Of a stretch of DNA of 50,839 nt, positions 41,813 to 50,707 are shown piece after piece (the first letter of the stretch is position 1; each line of letters begins with the position of its first letter). The translations under genes were made by a program, and so were the position numbers. The stretch is from CAZGUX01 sp046160045 (GTDB lineage: Bacteria > Acidobacteriota > Terriglobia > Bryobacterales > Bryobacteraceae): the NCBI GenBank assembly GCA_046160045.1, contig JBJXGR010000505.1:1-50839 (forward strand), given 5' to 3'. The notes beneath the pieces were generated by a model. The model was given only the letters and a program-made list of their open reading frames with translations, searched no databases and was not told where the DNA came from.

Positions 41813-44062
41813 ATGACCAGTCATCCAGCCTGGACCCTCTGCGGCCTTGCGTGGTGTGTCACGCTCTTGAGCCAGCAAGGAGTCGTCGCCGCCACCCGGC
41901 GGAAGATCTCTCTGGCCGAGTACCGCGACAAAGTCTACGCGTCGTGGTTGGGCCAGTGTGCCGGCAACATCTACGGGCTGGCTCACGAGCAGAAGTACTT
42001 CCACGAGCCCGGGCCGGATCGGTTTCCTCTCGGCTACAGCGGGTGGGGCGCCCATCGGATGAAGGCGCTGAACGGGGCGTTCTCCGACGACGACACCGAC
42101 ATCGAGTACATGTACCTGATTGCCATGGAGAAGCATGGCGTCGAGCCGACCTACGAACAGCTTGCCGAATTCTGGCGGAGGCATGTCCGCAAAGATGTCT
42201 GGCTGGCAAATCGTGCCGCGGTGGCGGCGATGAACTACGGGCTGACGCCTCCCTGGACGGGGATGAAACCAGTGAACCCGCACTGGTTTCAGATCGACCC
42301 TCAACTGGTGAACGAGATCTGGGCAGTCACTGCTCCGGGCATGGTTCGCTACGCCGCCGCGAAATCGGCCTGGGCGGCGAGGATCATGAGCGACGGCTGG
42401 GCGATCGAGCCTACGGTCCATTACGGCGCGATGTACGCCGCCGCGTTCTTCGAGAAGGACATCGAAACGTTGATCCAGATCGGAAAGGCAGCGCTTCCGC
42501 CCGGCGCGAGGTTTGCCCAAACCGTGGATGACATGATCGCCCTGCACCGGAAGCACCCCGGCGACTGGAAAGCGGCCAGGAAGGAATCCCTTCAGAAACT
42601 GTATTTCCAGGAGCCGGAATCGACGCGCACGGCCACCAACGCCAATCTCAACGGAGCGTTCGGCATTCTGGCGCTGCTCTACGGGGGCGGCGACTTCCAG
42701 CGGACCTTGGACATCAGTTGCGCGCTGGGGTTCGATGCGGACAACCAAGCGGCTACCCTGTCGGGTCTGCTGGGCATTGTCCACGGGACAAAGGGTATCC
42801 CGCGCGACCTGCTCTTTCCGTTCCCCGAGAAGCACTGGACCGAGCCTCTCAACGACCGTTACTCCAACGTCACCCGCGAGGGACTGCCGGACGCCAGTTT
42901 GAAAGCGATCGCCCACCGGATCGCGATGCAGGGCGAGAAGGTCATTATGAGTCACGGCGGCCGTCGTGTGGCGGATGTCGACGGTGATTCCTACGAGATA
43001 GACGGCGAGGCCGAGTTCCAGCCGCCCTTCGAATTCCCCGTCGGGCCGATGCCCGTGATCGAATCGGGGAAGCCGGTGAGCTACGAGTTCCTGGCAATCG
43101 GCGCCGTCGCGGCCCCGGCCGTCAAGCGAGGGGGTTGCCTTGGCCGCTCGCAAAGAGCCCACGGCGTAAGCCGTGGGGTTGCGGTTTCTTCTGAGCCGCG
43201 ACCGTCAGGAAGCGGTGGCGGGTGGACCATTTCGAATTCCGGGCTGCCGACACCCTCCACGACTCCCGATGGCCCGCACCATCCGAGGCCCGACCGCAAG
43301 GGAGAGCTAGCGCTGCTTCCATGTGCATCTAACAGCCCCCCTCACTGGAGGCTCGCCAAAGGCAGACTGCCGGCGGGTCTCGAACTCAAAGACGGCCGCA
43401 TTTCAGGCACTGCGACCTGCCGCCCGGCCGTGTACCCGCTGACGGTGGAAGTCCGTTCCGGATCAAATGCACGGCGGAGAGAGATCCAACTGATCGTGCG
43501 CGGCGAGAACCTGGCCCGGAAAGCCACCGGTATTCTGGCGCCGGTTCAGCGCGCGGATCTGTCGCTCCGAAAACTTCTGATCATCGACACCCCGCCCACG
43601 GTCTTCTCCGAGTCGGTGGAAGTCATCCGTGACGGCCGGCGCGGCGGTGCGGGCGCGACGTTCATGAGCATTGGCGCCGGATCCACGCCGCGAACGGATG
43701 CTTACGGGTACGAGTGGGCGGAACCGCAGAACATCGGGCTCGTCTCATTCAGCACCGGGTTTATCGAGGAGGCGTCAGGCTGGTTCGCCGGCTTGACCGT
43801 CGAGTACCGTGACCCGGGCGGTGCCTGGCGCCCCGTGAACCATCTGCGGATCACTCCTTCGTTCCCGGATGGCGACAGCCCCGTCGTCAAGGCCCATTTC
43901 GCGGAGTACCTGTTGTTCTTTGACCCGGTCAAGACCCGTGCGGTTCGGATCGCGGGCAACGTCGGCGTGGCGCGAAGCTTGGTGAAGAACCCGCCGCTGT
44001 TTACGTCCATCTCGGAGTTGGGGGCCTACGGGCCTGTACTTGGAAGATCACTTCTGCACTGA
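41813..44062 (+). CDS. secreted ADP-ribosylglycohydrolase-family protein with repeat insertion
   Basis: This 749-residue protein has a signal peptide (about 1-26). Residues 30-430 are an ADP-ribosylglycohydrolase fold: YASWLGQCAGNIYGLAHEQ, SDDDTDIEYMYLIAMEKHG (first metal motif), and CALGFDADNQAATLSGLLG (second). Residues about 505-560 look like a putative-Ig strand region (HWRLAKGRLPAGLELKDGRI), and the C-terminal 180 residues resemble a discoidin-like binding domain. Between them, residues about 442-505 are translated repeat elements (hairpin, REP-like and 27-mer-like units), low-complexity Arg/Pro/Gly sequence that probably forms an exposed linker. In this setting the substrate is more likely a glycoside than ADP-ribosylated protein (inference). 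Confidence 0.82.
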   Translation: MTSHPAWTLCGLAWCVTLLSQQGVVAATRRKISLAEYRDKVYASWLGQCAGNIYGLAHEQKYFHEPGPDRFPLGYSGWGAHRMKALNGAFSDDDTDIEYMYLIAMEKHGVEPTYEQLAEFWRRHVRKDVWLANRAAVAAMNYGLTPPWTGMKPVNPHWFQIDPQLVNEIWAVTAPGMVRYAAAKSAWAARIMSDGWAIEPTVHYGAMYAAAFFEKDIETLIQIGKAALPPGARFAQTVDDMIALHRKHPGDWKAARKESLQKLYFQEPESTRTATNANLNGAFGILALLYGGGDFQRTLDISCALGFDADNQAATLSGLLGIVHGTKGIPRDLLFPFPEKHWTEPLNDRYSNVTREGLPDASLKAIAHRIAMQGEKVIMSHGGRRVADVDGDSYEIDGEAEFQPPFEFPVGPMPVIESGKPVSYEFLAIGAVAAPAVKRGGCLGRSQRAHGVSRGVAVSSEPRPSGSGGGWTISNSGLPTPSTTPDGPHHPRPDRKGELALLPCASNSPPHWRLAKGRLPAGLELKDGRISGTATCRPAVYPLTVEVRSGSNARRREIQLIVRGENLARKATGILAPVQRADLSLRKLLIIDTPPTVFSESVEVIRDGRRGGAGATFMSIGAGSTPRTDAYGYEWAEPQNIGLVSFSTGFIEEASGWFAGLTVEYRDPGGAWRPVNHLRITPSFPDGDSPVVKAHFAEYLLFFDPVKTRAVRIAGNVGVARSLVKNPPLFTSISELGAYGPVLGRSLLH
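43157..43304. repeat. composite dispersed repeats inserted in frame in the ADP-ribosylglycohydrolase gene
   Basis: Three units occur within about 150 bases. The first is a perfect hairpin CCCACGGC-GTAA-GCCGTGGG at 43157-43176. The second is a REP-like unit GAGCCGCGACCGTCAGGAAG at 43192-43214, which matches the reverse complement of the repeat at 20110-20177. The third (43282-43304) is identical over 23 bases to the start of the array at 37106. The reading frame stays open through all three. Confidence 0.8.
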
Positions 44063-44081
44063 TGGAAAGAGGATGCATGTT

Positions 44082-45233
44082 ATGGCAAATCGCTCGTTTG
44101 GTCTGGCTTTTGGCGCTTCGGTAAGCCTGTGGTTGGGGCTGGTCGCGCCGCACGTGCTGGCGCAGACGCCTCCTGCGGCGGGCGGCCCGATCGGCGTCTT
44201 CGGCATGTCCGGACTGTCGCTGCTGCGCAACTCCGAAACCCGGTCCATCTCGGCGGAGAATCCAACCGGAGAACGTGCCGGGGGCGCCAGGGCCGTCCCG
44301 GTTCCTCCCAGCGCGGCTTCGCAGCTTGGGGTCGGCTGGAAGGTCCGGCCGGCGATCGATCTGGAGAGGCGCAAGACCGTAACGCTCGCCGACATCGCGG
44401 GTCCGGGCGTCATCCAGCACATCTGGATGACCGTGTCCGAAAAGGCCTACCGCAACTGCATTCTGCGCGTCTACTGGGACGGCGAGGCGTCGCCCTCCAT
44501 CGAGAGCCCGCTCGGCGACTTCTTCGCCAACGCCCACGGCCTTCGCTACAACGTCAACTCGCTGATGATCGCCGTCAATCCATCGGGCGGCTTCAATTCG
44601 TACTGGCCCATGCCCTTTCGCAAGCACGCGAAGATTACAATCGAGAACCAGAGCCCGGAGGATATCGGCGGCTTCTTCTACCAGATCACCTATGCGCTCG
44701 AACCGGTGCCCGCCGAAGCAGCCTACTTCCACGCCTCGTGGCGCCGTAGCATGGGGACGCGGGAGCGGCCGGAACACATCATCCTCGATGAAGTCGAAGG
44801 CCTGGGCCACTACGTCGGCACCTTCATTGGATGGGAGCAGCTCTCCAATGGCTGGTGGGGCGAAGGTGAAGTCAAGTTCTACATCGATGGCGACGGAGCC
44901 TTCCCGACCATCTGCACCACCGGCACCGAGGACTATTTCGGCGGCGCCTGGGGCTTCGCGGACACCACGTTCTCAACGCCGTTTCTTGGCTACCCGCTGT
45001 TCCGCAAAGAGGCCGGCAAGATCCCGAAGCATGCCCTCTACCGCTGGCACGTGCCCGATCCGATCCGCTTCAAGAAGAACCTGCGGGTCACCATCCAGAC
45101 CCTGGGCTGGTGGCCGAACGGCAAGTTCCAGCCGCTGACCGACGACCTCTCATCGGTCGCCTACTGGTATCAGGCGGAGCCGCACAAACCATTCCCCGCC
45201 ATGCTGTCCCGCGAGCAGCGATTTCCCAGGTAG
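44082..45233 (+). CDS. GH172 (DUF2961) glycoside hydrolase, exported
   Basis: This 383-residue protein has a signal peptide (about 1-27, ending HVLAQ) and the DUF2961 jelly-roll pair that founds family GH172, whose members act on furanosides such as difructose anhydrides or arabinofuranose chains. Key segments are DIAGPGVIQHIWMTVS, YWDGEASPSIESPLGDFF, FNSYWPMPFRKHAKI and ICTTGTEDYFGGAWGF, where Glu283 is a catalytic candidate. I chose ATG 44082 because AAAGAGG lies at the right distance; ATG 44073 and an earlier start in the ADP-ribosylglycohydrolase tail are possible. It lies 19 bases after the previous gene and 5 before the next. Confidence 0.88.
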   Translation: MANRSFGLAFGASVSLWLGLVAPHVLAQTPPAAGGPIGVFGMSGLSLLRNSETRSISAENPTGERAGGARAVPVPPSAASQLGVGWKVRPAIDLERRKTVTLADIAGPGVIQHIWMTVSEKAYRNCILRVYWDGEASPSIESPLGDFFANAHGLRYNVNSLMIAVNPSGGFNSYWPMPFRKHAKITIENQSPEDIGGFFYQITYALEPVPAEAAYFHASWRRSMGTRERPEHIILDEVEGLGHYVGTFIGWEQLSNGWWGEGEVKFYIDGDGAFPTICTTGTEDYFGGAWGFADTTFSTPFLGYPLFRKEAGKIPKHALYRWHVPDPIRFKKNLRVTIQTLGWWPNGKFQPLTDDLSSVAYWYQAEPHKPFPAMLSREQRFPR

Positions 45234-45238
45234 ACATC

Positions 45239-46183
45239 ATGAAACGAGCGACTGTTCTCAAGCTCCTCATCTCCGCGGCCGCCGGGAGCCTGGCCGTTTG
45301 GTTCCTGGTGGCGCGAGTTTCCCCTCGCAAGGAAACATTGGTTCCCATCCTCTCCGCCCTCACCTCGCAGGTCATCGCGCCGCCCTTCGTCCAGCGCGAC
45401 CTGGTGTATGGCCAGGCCGGAGGCGTTGATCTCAAGCTGGATTTCGCCCGCCCTAGCGAAGGCTCGGGACCATTCCCGCTGGTGATCTGCATTCACGGCG
45501 GGGCCTGGCGAAGCGGCAGTAAGTCAGGGTACGCTGTGGCGCTTCCGCTCCTCGTACAGCACGGATATGCGGCCGCGAGTCTCGACTACCGCCTGGCCCC
45601 CCGCTACCCGTTTCCCGCGCAGATCGAGGACGTGCGCCGGGCCGTGCGGTACCTCGACCAACGCGCTGCCGGCTTCAAAATAGATCCCAATCGGCTCGGC
45701 GCCATGGGCGATTCCGCCGGAGGTCACCTGGCTCTACTGCTGGGTCTGTCCGATCCTAACGATACAATCCGCGCGGTGGTCAACCTCTATGGACCGGCCG
45801 ATCTGCCGCGCTGGAAGGCCGGTCCCGAGGGCGAAGCGGCGCTCACCATGAGTTCCGCCAAGGTCCTCGATACCGTGTTTGGCACCAGTGACCGCGCGTC
45901 CGTTACGCTCCGGGCGGCCTCGCCGATCCACCAGATCGGCAAAGCCAGACCGGCTGTTCTTACCCTCCACGGCGAGGCCGATCCGGTGGTCAAGGCCGAA
46001 CAGGCGATCTGGCTCCACCAGGCTCTGCGCACCGCCGGCTTCCAGGAGAAATTGGTGATTGTGAAAGGGGCCTCTCACGGCCTCCAGGGAACGGATCTGG
46101 CGAACGCCATCGGCGAGGTGACGGAGTTCCTCGCTGCTCACTTGAAGGCTGAGCGGCACAATCGAGTGGAGCCTGCACCGTGA
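45239..46183 (+). CDS. exported alpha/beta hydrolase (BD-FAE/esterase-like)
   Basis: This 314-residue protein has an N-terminal membrane or signal segment (about 7-25). The oxyanion motif HGGAW is at 86-90, the nucleophile elbow GDSAGG has Ser159, an acid sits in GEADPVV, and the catalytic His is in GASHG (His280). The set is that of the hormone-sensitive-lipase/acetyl-xylan-esterase branch, which removes acyl or feruloyl groups from glycans. The open frame begins 43 codons upstream inside GH172, but ATG 45239 starts the signal segment. Its stop overlaps the next gene's GTG (GTGA). A de-esterifying role in the glycan pathway is inferred from context. Confidence 0.87.
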   Translation: MKRATVLKLLISAAAGSLAVWFLVARVSPRKETLVPILSALTSQVIAPPFVQRDLVYGQAGGVDLKLDFARPSEGSGPFPLVICIHGGAWRSGSKSGYAVALPLLVQHGYAAASLDYRLAPRYPFPAQIEDVRRAVRYLDQRAAGFKIDPNRLGAMGDSAGGHLALLLGLSDPNDTIRAVVNLYGPADLPRWKAGPEGEAALTMSSAKVLDTVFGTSDRASVTLRAASPIHQIGKARPAVLTLHGEADPVVKAEQAIWLHQALRTAGFQEKLVIVKGASHGLQGTDLANAIGEVTEFLAAHLKAERHNRVEPAP

Positions 46184-47244
46184 AAACATCCACCGGCCCG
46201 CGACTCCTGGCCGGAGTGATGTCGATGGGCCTGTTGTGCGTCGGGCAGGGCGGAGAAGTCCCCATTCCCAGAATCGACGCCCATGCACACGTCTGCCCGC
46301 CACCGGAATCGTTCCTCGCGATGCTGGAACGCCTGGACGTGCGCCTGGTCGACGTAACCCTGATCGACCCTCATGCACCCGGCTTCGACAAGACGGAACC
46401 GCAGACGGGATGGGCGGCGAAGGTGTCGAGTCACAGCCGCGGCCGGATTGCCTGGGCGTCCACCTTCGATCCCTCGGGTTCGGACAGCCCCGGTTTTGCC
46501 GAGCGAACCATCGAGCACCTTCAGTCGACCTTTGACCGGGGCGCGGTCGCGGTAAAGATCTACAAGTCCGTGGGCATGGATCTCAAGTCCATTGCTGGCG
46601 AGTATGTGATGCCCGACGATCCGGCGTTCGCGCCGGTACTCGACATGATTGCGGCTCGGAATCGCACCCTCCTGGCGCACCTGGCGGAACCGAAAAGCTC
46701 GTGGCAGCCTCTCAATCCCGCTGACCCGCACTACGGCTATTTCAAGAGCAACCCGGACTGGCACATGTTCCTTCACCCGGAGCGGCCTTCCTACGAGCGC
46801 ATCCTCGCGGCTCGGGACCGCATGCTGGCGGCCCATCCCAAGCTCAAGGTGGTCGGGTGCCACTTGGGCAGCATGGAGCACGATGTGGACGAGATCGCCC
46901 GGCGCCTGGACCGCTACCCGAACTTCGCGGTCGATACGGCGGCTCGCATGCCCAACCTGATGTTGCAGCCCCGGGAGAAGGTGCGGGCGTTTCTGATCCG
47001 CTACCAGGATCGCGTGCTCTGGGGCACCGATCTGATGGAGATCACGTGGACGGATGCGAAGGCCGCCATCGAGCGCTGGGAGGCTCGATATGCGAGCGAC
47101 TGGAAGTACTTCGCCACGAACGGGACGTTCCAATCCGGCGGCCGACCGGTTCAAGGGTTGGGTCTGCCTTCCGCCCTGCTTCGGAAGATCTTCCACGATA
47201 ATGCGGTGCGCTGGATACCCGGTCTGAAGAGCGCGGCGAACTAG
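46180..47244 (+). CDS. exported amidohydrolase-family (TIM-barrel metal hydrolase) protein
   Basis: This 354-residue protein starts with GTG, overlapping the previous stop. After a signal peptide (about 1-25) comes the metal motif DAHAHVCPP (Asp33, His35, His37). Further barrel strands are AVAVKIYKSVGMDL, LLAHLAEPKSSW (His), LKVVGCHLGSMEHD (His) and RVLWGTDLM (Asp). This pattern fits the amidohydrolase-2/decarboxylase-like group, which hydrolyses lactones or amides or decarboxylates acids. A lactonase or similar step on a sugar or aromatic product fits the neighbours but is not shown. Confidence 0.82.
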   Translation: MKTSTGPRLLAGVMSMGLLCVGQGGEVPIPRIDAHAHVCPPPESFLAMLERLDVRLVDVTLIDPHAPGFDKTEPQTGWAAKVSSHSRGRIAWASTFDPSGSDSPGFAERTIEHLQSTFDRGAVAVKIYKSVGMDLKSIAGEYVMPDDPAFAPVLDMIAARNRTLLAHLAEPKSSWQPLNPADPHYGYFKSNPDWHMFLHPERPSYERILAARDRMLAAHPKLKVVGCHLGSMEHDVDEIARRLDRYPNFAVDTAARMPNLMLQPREKVRAFLIRYQDRVLWGTDLMEITWTDAKAAIERWEARYASDWKYFATNGTFQSGGRPVQGLGLPSALLRKIFHDNAVRWIPGLKSAAN

Positions 47245-47251
47245 GAGGACT

Positions 47252-47971
47252 ATGTGGAGAATCAACTTCTTGCTCATGGCAGCCTGGGCACTCACGGCCC
47301 TGGCGCAGGAGGCCGCCCCACTGCCGTCCGGCGACGAGGTCATCGATCGCCACGTACAGGCACTGGGCGGCAAACAGGCGATCGAAGCAATCGCCACTCG
47401 CGCAGCGATGGGGACCGTCCAATCGCCCACCTTCGGGTCTTCCGGCCGCTACGGCGAGTTCTTCAAGGCGCCCGACCGCCTGTTGCGGGCCTACCACGTA
47501 GAGCACTACGGGGTGGTGCAGCAGTGTTTTGACGGAAAGGCGGGTTGGATGGAGACGCCGGAATACGGGCTCGAGGAGCTGACCGGCCCACGTCTCCAGG
47601 AAATGCGCCGCGACGCCGGGTTCGAGAACCCCTTGCGGTGGAGAGCCCGCTACTCGAGGTTCGTCGCGAAGGGGCGGACGAAGGTCGAGGATCGCGATGC
47701 CATTGAAGTCCTCGCCACGAGCGCGGACGGGCCGAACGAAACCTGGTTCTTCGCGGCCGACACGGGGCTGCTTATCTGCCGCGAGTCGCCCGAGACCGCC
47801 CGGGACGGAAGTTCGCGGCTCGTTCGCACTTACTACGAGGATTACCGGGAAACCTCCGGCATTCAGGCCGCGCACACTCTCCGGCACGTCAGCCCTGATC
47901 TGATCCGGATCGTCCGGCGGGCCGTCGCCAACAACGCTCCTGTCGATGACAGCCGTTTCAAGCGGCCCTGA
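47252..47971 (+). CDS. exported protein of unknown function, LolA/outer-membrane-sorting-like fold
   Basis: This 239-residue protein has a cleavable signal peptide (MWRINFLLMAAWALTALAQ). The opening LPSGDEVIDRHVQALGGKQA, then GRYGEFFKAPDRLLRAYHVE and CFDGKAGWMETPEYG, follows a pattern seen in exported LolA/LppX-like half-barrel proteins that bind lipids (about 240 residues is normal). No catalytic motif is visible. It lies 7 bases after the amidohydrolase and 16 before GH116. It may carry or sense a hydrophobic part of the substrate, but this is conjecture. Confidence 0.65.
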   Translation: MWRINFLLMAAWALTALAQEAAPLPSGDEVIDRHVQALGGKQAIEAIATRAAMGTVQSPTFGSSGRYGEFFKAPDRLLRAYHVEHYGVVQQCFDGKAGWMETPEYGLEELTGPRLQEMRRDAGFENPLRWRARYSRFVAKGRTKVEDRDAIEVLATSADGPNETWFFAADTGLLICRESPETARDGSSRLVRTYYEDYRETSGIQAAHTLRHVSPDLIRIVRRAVANNAPVDDSRFKRP

Positions 47972-47987
47972 CCGGTGGAGGACTTCA

Positions 47988-50606
47988 ATGAGAATGAGTA
48001 GACGAACGTTGCTCCAGACGTCGACCGCCGTGGTAGCCGGCCGCGGTTCCGCCGCAGTCACCGGGCGACAGGCAGTCACCGGCCGAACCTTTCGAGGCGA
48101 AGCGCTGCGCGAGATCGCTTTCCCCCTCGGCGGCATCGGAACCGGCACCGTCTCGTTGGGCGGATTCGGCAACCTGCGCGACTGGGAGATCTTCAACCGC
48201 CCGAACAAGGGTGGCGTGCTGCCGTTCACCTTCGCGTCGATGCGCCTTTCCGGGGGAGGCCTCGCCCGGCCCCTCGCGCGCGTGATCGAACGGCGGCCGC
48301 TGCCGCCCTATACCGGCGGATTCGGCGCGCACCGCGAACAGGGACTCGGGCTGCCCCGCCTTCGGGATGCTGTGTTCACGGGCTCGTACCCTTTCGCGCG
48401 GATCGACTTTCAGGATCCGAAACTGCCGGTCGCGGTCTCGCTGGAAGCGTTTAATCCCATGGTGCCGTTGGATACGGATAGCTCCAGTCTCCCGGTCGCC
48501 GTGCTGTCCTATCGGCTCACGTCCCGAGCTTCGTCCAACCTCGACGTGGCCCTCGCCTTCTCGGCCATGAACCCTGTCGGCTACGACGGCAAAGCCAAGT
48601 TGTTCGGCAACCTTTCCGATCGCAAGGCCCCGTTCTTCGGCGCTAATGTGAACGAGTTCCGGAGCGACGGCGGCCTGCACGGCGTGTTGATGAGTTCCCG
48701 CAAGTACCCGCCGGATTCCGCCCGCTACGGTTCGATGGCCCTGGCGACCCAAGGCGCCGGCGTCTCGTACCGGCTCGCCTGGGAGCACGGTTCGTGGTGG
48801 GACGACTTCCAGAAATGGTGGGACGACTTCCTCGAGCAAGGCCGCTTTGCGAACACTCCGGCCGAGCCTTCGGCCGAGGGCAGCACCGAGTATTCGACCC
48901 TCGCCTCCCACTTCACACTGGCCCCCGGCGAGGCGCGAGTTGTCGACTTCGTTCTGAGTTGGCATTTCCCCAACGTGGAGAACTACGCGGCCGGCAAGCC
49001 AGGCGGACCGGTCTTTAAGAATCACTACGGCACACGATGGCCGTCGGCCTGGGAGCCGGCTGCCTATCTGCTGCGGAATCTTCCTTCGCTGCGGCAGCGG
49101 TCCCTCCGCTACCGTGATGCTCTCGACACCTCCACCCTTCCGCCCTCGGTCATCGATGCCGTCTCCAGCCAGGCCTCCATCCTGCGGACCAATACCGTGA
49201 TGGTGGCGGAGAACAAGGTGACGATGGCGTTCGAAGGCTGCGGGGACAACGACGGGTGCTGCCCCATGAACTGCACCCACGTCTTCAACTACGAACAGAC
49301 GCTGGCCCATCTCTATCCCGACCTCGAACGCAGCATGCGGGATCTGGACTTCCTCATGAACATGCGGCCGGATGGCAGCATGAGTTTCCGCACGCCGGTT
49401 CCGCCGCGGCCGGGCGGGAACAGCAACCATCCCGCCGCCGACGGCCAGATGGGCTGCGTCCTGAAGGTTTACCGCGAGTGGCAGATCTGCGGAGACGACG
49501 CCTGGCTGCGGCGGCTGTGGCCTCACGTCAAACGGGCGTTGGAATATGCCTGGGTGGCCTGGGATGCCGACCGCGACGGGGTGATGGAGGGCGAACAGCA
49601 CAACACCTACGACATCAATTTCTACGGGCCGAATTCGATGATGGGCACGCTCTACCTGGGAGCGCTGGCGGCGGCGTCCCGGATGGCCCGGCACCTGGGC
49701 GACAACGAGGCCGCATCCACCTACGAGGCCCTGTGCTCCAAGGGCAGCGCCAACCTGGACCGGCTTCTGTGGAACGGCGAGTACTATGTGCAGAGGGTCG
49801 ACGAGCAGCACCCTTCGGCCGCGAAGTATCAGTATGGCGAAGGCTGCCTGTCCGACCAGTTGCTGGGACAGTGGTTCGCCGAGGTCGCCGGGCTGGGCAA
49901 ACTGCTGCCGCGCGATCATCTCCGCGACACCCTTCAGTCCATCTTCCGCTACAACTTCCGGCAGAATTTCGAGGAGTTCCCGAACACCCAGCGGATTTAC
50001 GCCATGAACGACGAGGCCGGTTTGCTGTTGTGCAGTTGGCCGAAAGGCAAGCGGCCGGCGCTGCCGTTCGTCTATTCCGATGAAGTCTGGACCGGGATCG
50101 AGTACCAGGTGGCCGCCCATCTGATCTACGAGGGCATGGTGAAGGAAGGGACGGCGATCGTCGACGCCGTGCGCGCCCGTTACGACGGGGAACGCCGCAA
50201 TCCCTGGAACGAAGTCGAGTGCGGCCACCATTACGCCCGCGCGATGTCGAGTTGGTCGCTGCTGACGGCCTTCTCGGGTTTCCGCTATTCGGCTCCGTCG
50301 CGGGAGCTTCGGTTTCGCCCGCGCCAGGGACAGGGTGCGTTCCAATGTCTCTACGTGGCCGGCGCCTCGTGGGGCACCTACACGCAGACGCTGTCCCCGC
50401 GGAAACTCGAAGCGGGAATCGAGGTGGCGGAAGGCGCTCTGGACTTGTCGGCCTTGCGTCTGCCGTTCCAGGGCCGGGCGGCGAAGGTTGAGTGCGGCGT
50501 CCGGGTGGCGGCGACGGTGGAGAAGGGGGAACTCACGATTCGATTCGAGCGCCCGTTCCGTCTGGTGGCAGGCAAGCGGTTGGCCGTCTCCGCAGTGGCC
50601 GTGTAG
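47988..50606 (+). CDS. GH116 (GBA2-type) beta-glycosidase, exported
   Basis: This 872-residue protein has a twin-arginine-like N terminus (MSRRTLLQTSTAVVAG). It has the GH116 N-terminal beta-sandwich (EIAFPLGGIGTGTVSLGG, LRDWEIFNRPNKG) and an (alpha/alpha)6 catalytic domain (about 375-850) with FEGCGDN (415-421), NYEQ (Glu436) and HNTYDINFYGPN (Asp542), the blocks that carry the catalytic acids of the family. Members cleave beta-glucosides, beta-xylosides or glucosylceramide. ATG 47988 has GGAGG upstream; the open frame begins 14 codons earlier. It closes the gene run that starts with the TonB receptor. The 101 bases after it show no strong terminator. Confidence 0.9.
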   Translation: MRMSRRTLLQTSTAVVAGRGSAAVTGRQAVTGRTFRGEALREIAFPLGGIGTGTVSLGGFGNLRDWEIFNRPNKGGVLPFTFASMRLSGGGLARPLARVIERRPLPPYTGGFGAHREQGLGLPRLRDAVFTGSYPFARIDFQDPKLPVAVSLEAFNPMVPLDTDSSSLPVAVLSYRLTSRASSNLDVALAFSAMNPVGYDGKAKLFGNLSDRKAPFFGANVNEFRSDGGLHGVLMSSRKYPPDSARYGSMALATQGAGVSYRLAWEHGSWWDDFQKWWDDFLEQGRFANTPAEPSAEGSTEYSTLASHFTLAPGEARVVDFVLSWHFPNVENYAAGKPGGPVFKNHYGTRWPSAWEPAAYLLRNLPSLRQRSLRYRDALDTSTLPPSVIDAVSSQASILRTNTVMVAENKVTMAFEGCGDNDGCCPMNCTHVFNYEQTLAHLYPDLERSMRDLDFLMNMRPDGSMSFRTPVPPRPGGNSNHPAADGQMGCVLKVYREWQICGDDAWLRRLWPHVKRALEYAWVAWDADRDGVMEGEQHNTYDINFYGPNSMMGTLYLGALAAASRMARHLGDNEAASTYEALCSKGSANLDRLLWNGEYYVQRVDEQHPSAAKYQYGEGCLSDQLLGQWFAEVAGLGKLLPRDHLRDTLQSIFRYNFRQNFEEFPNTQRIYAMNDEAGLLLCSWPKGKRPALPFVYSDEVWTGIEYQVAAHLIYEGMVKEGTAIVDAVRARYDGERRNPWNEVECGHHYARAMSSWSLLTAFSGFRYSAPSRELRFRPRQGQGAFQCLYVAGASWGTYTQTLSPRKLEAGIEVAEGALDLSALRLPFQGRAAKVECGVRVAATVEKGELTIRFERPFRLVAGKRLAVSAVAV

Positions 50607-50707
50607 GCCTCAACTCCATCCGAACCGCCGCCGGACGGGTGCGGACCTGTGGACACCCTCCGCCTCACCCGAACCAATCGCCCCAACTCCCATCGGTGCC
50701 GCCAGCG

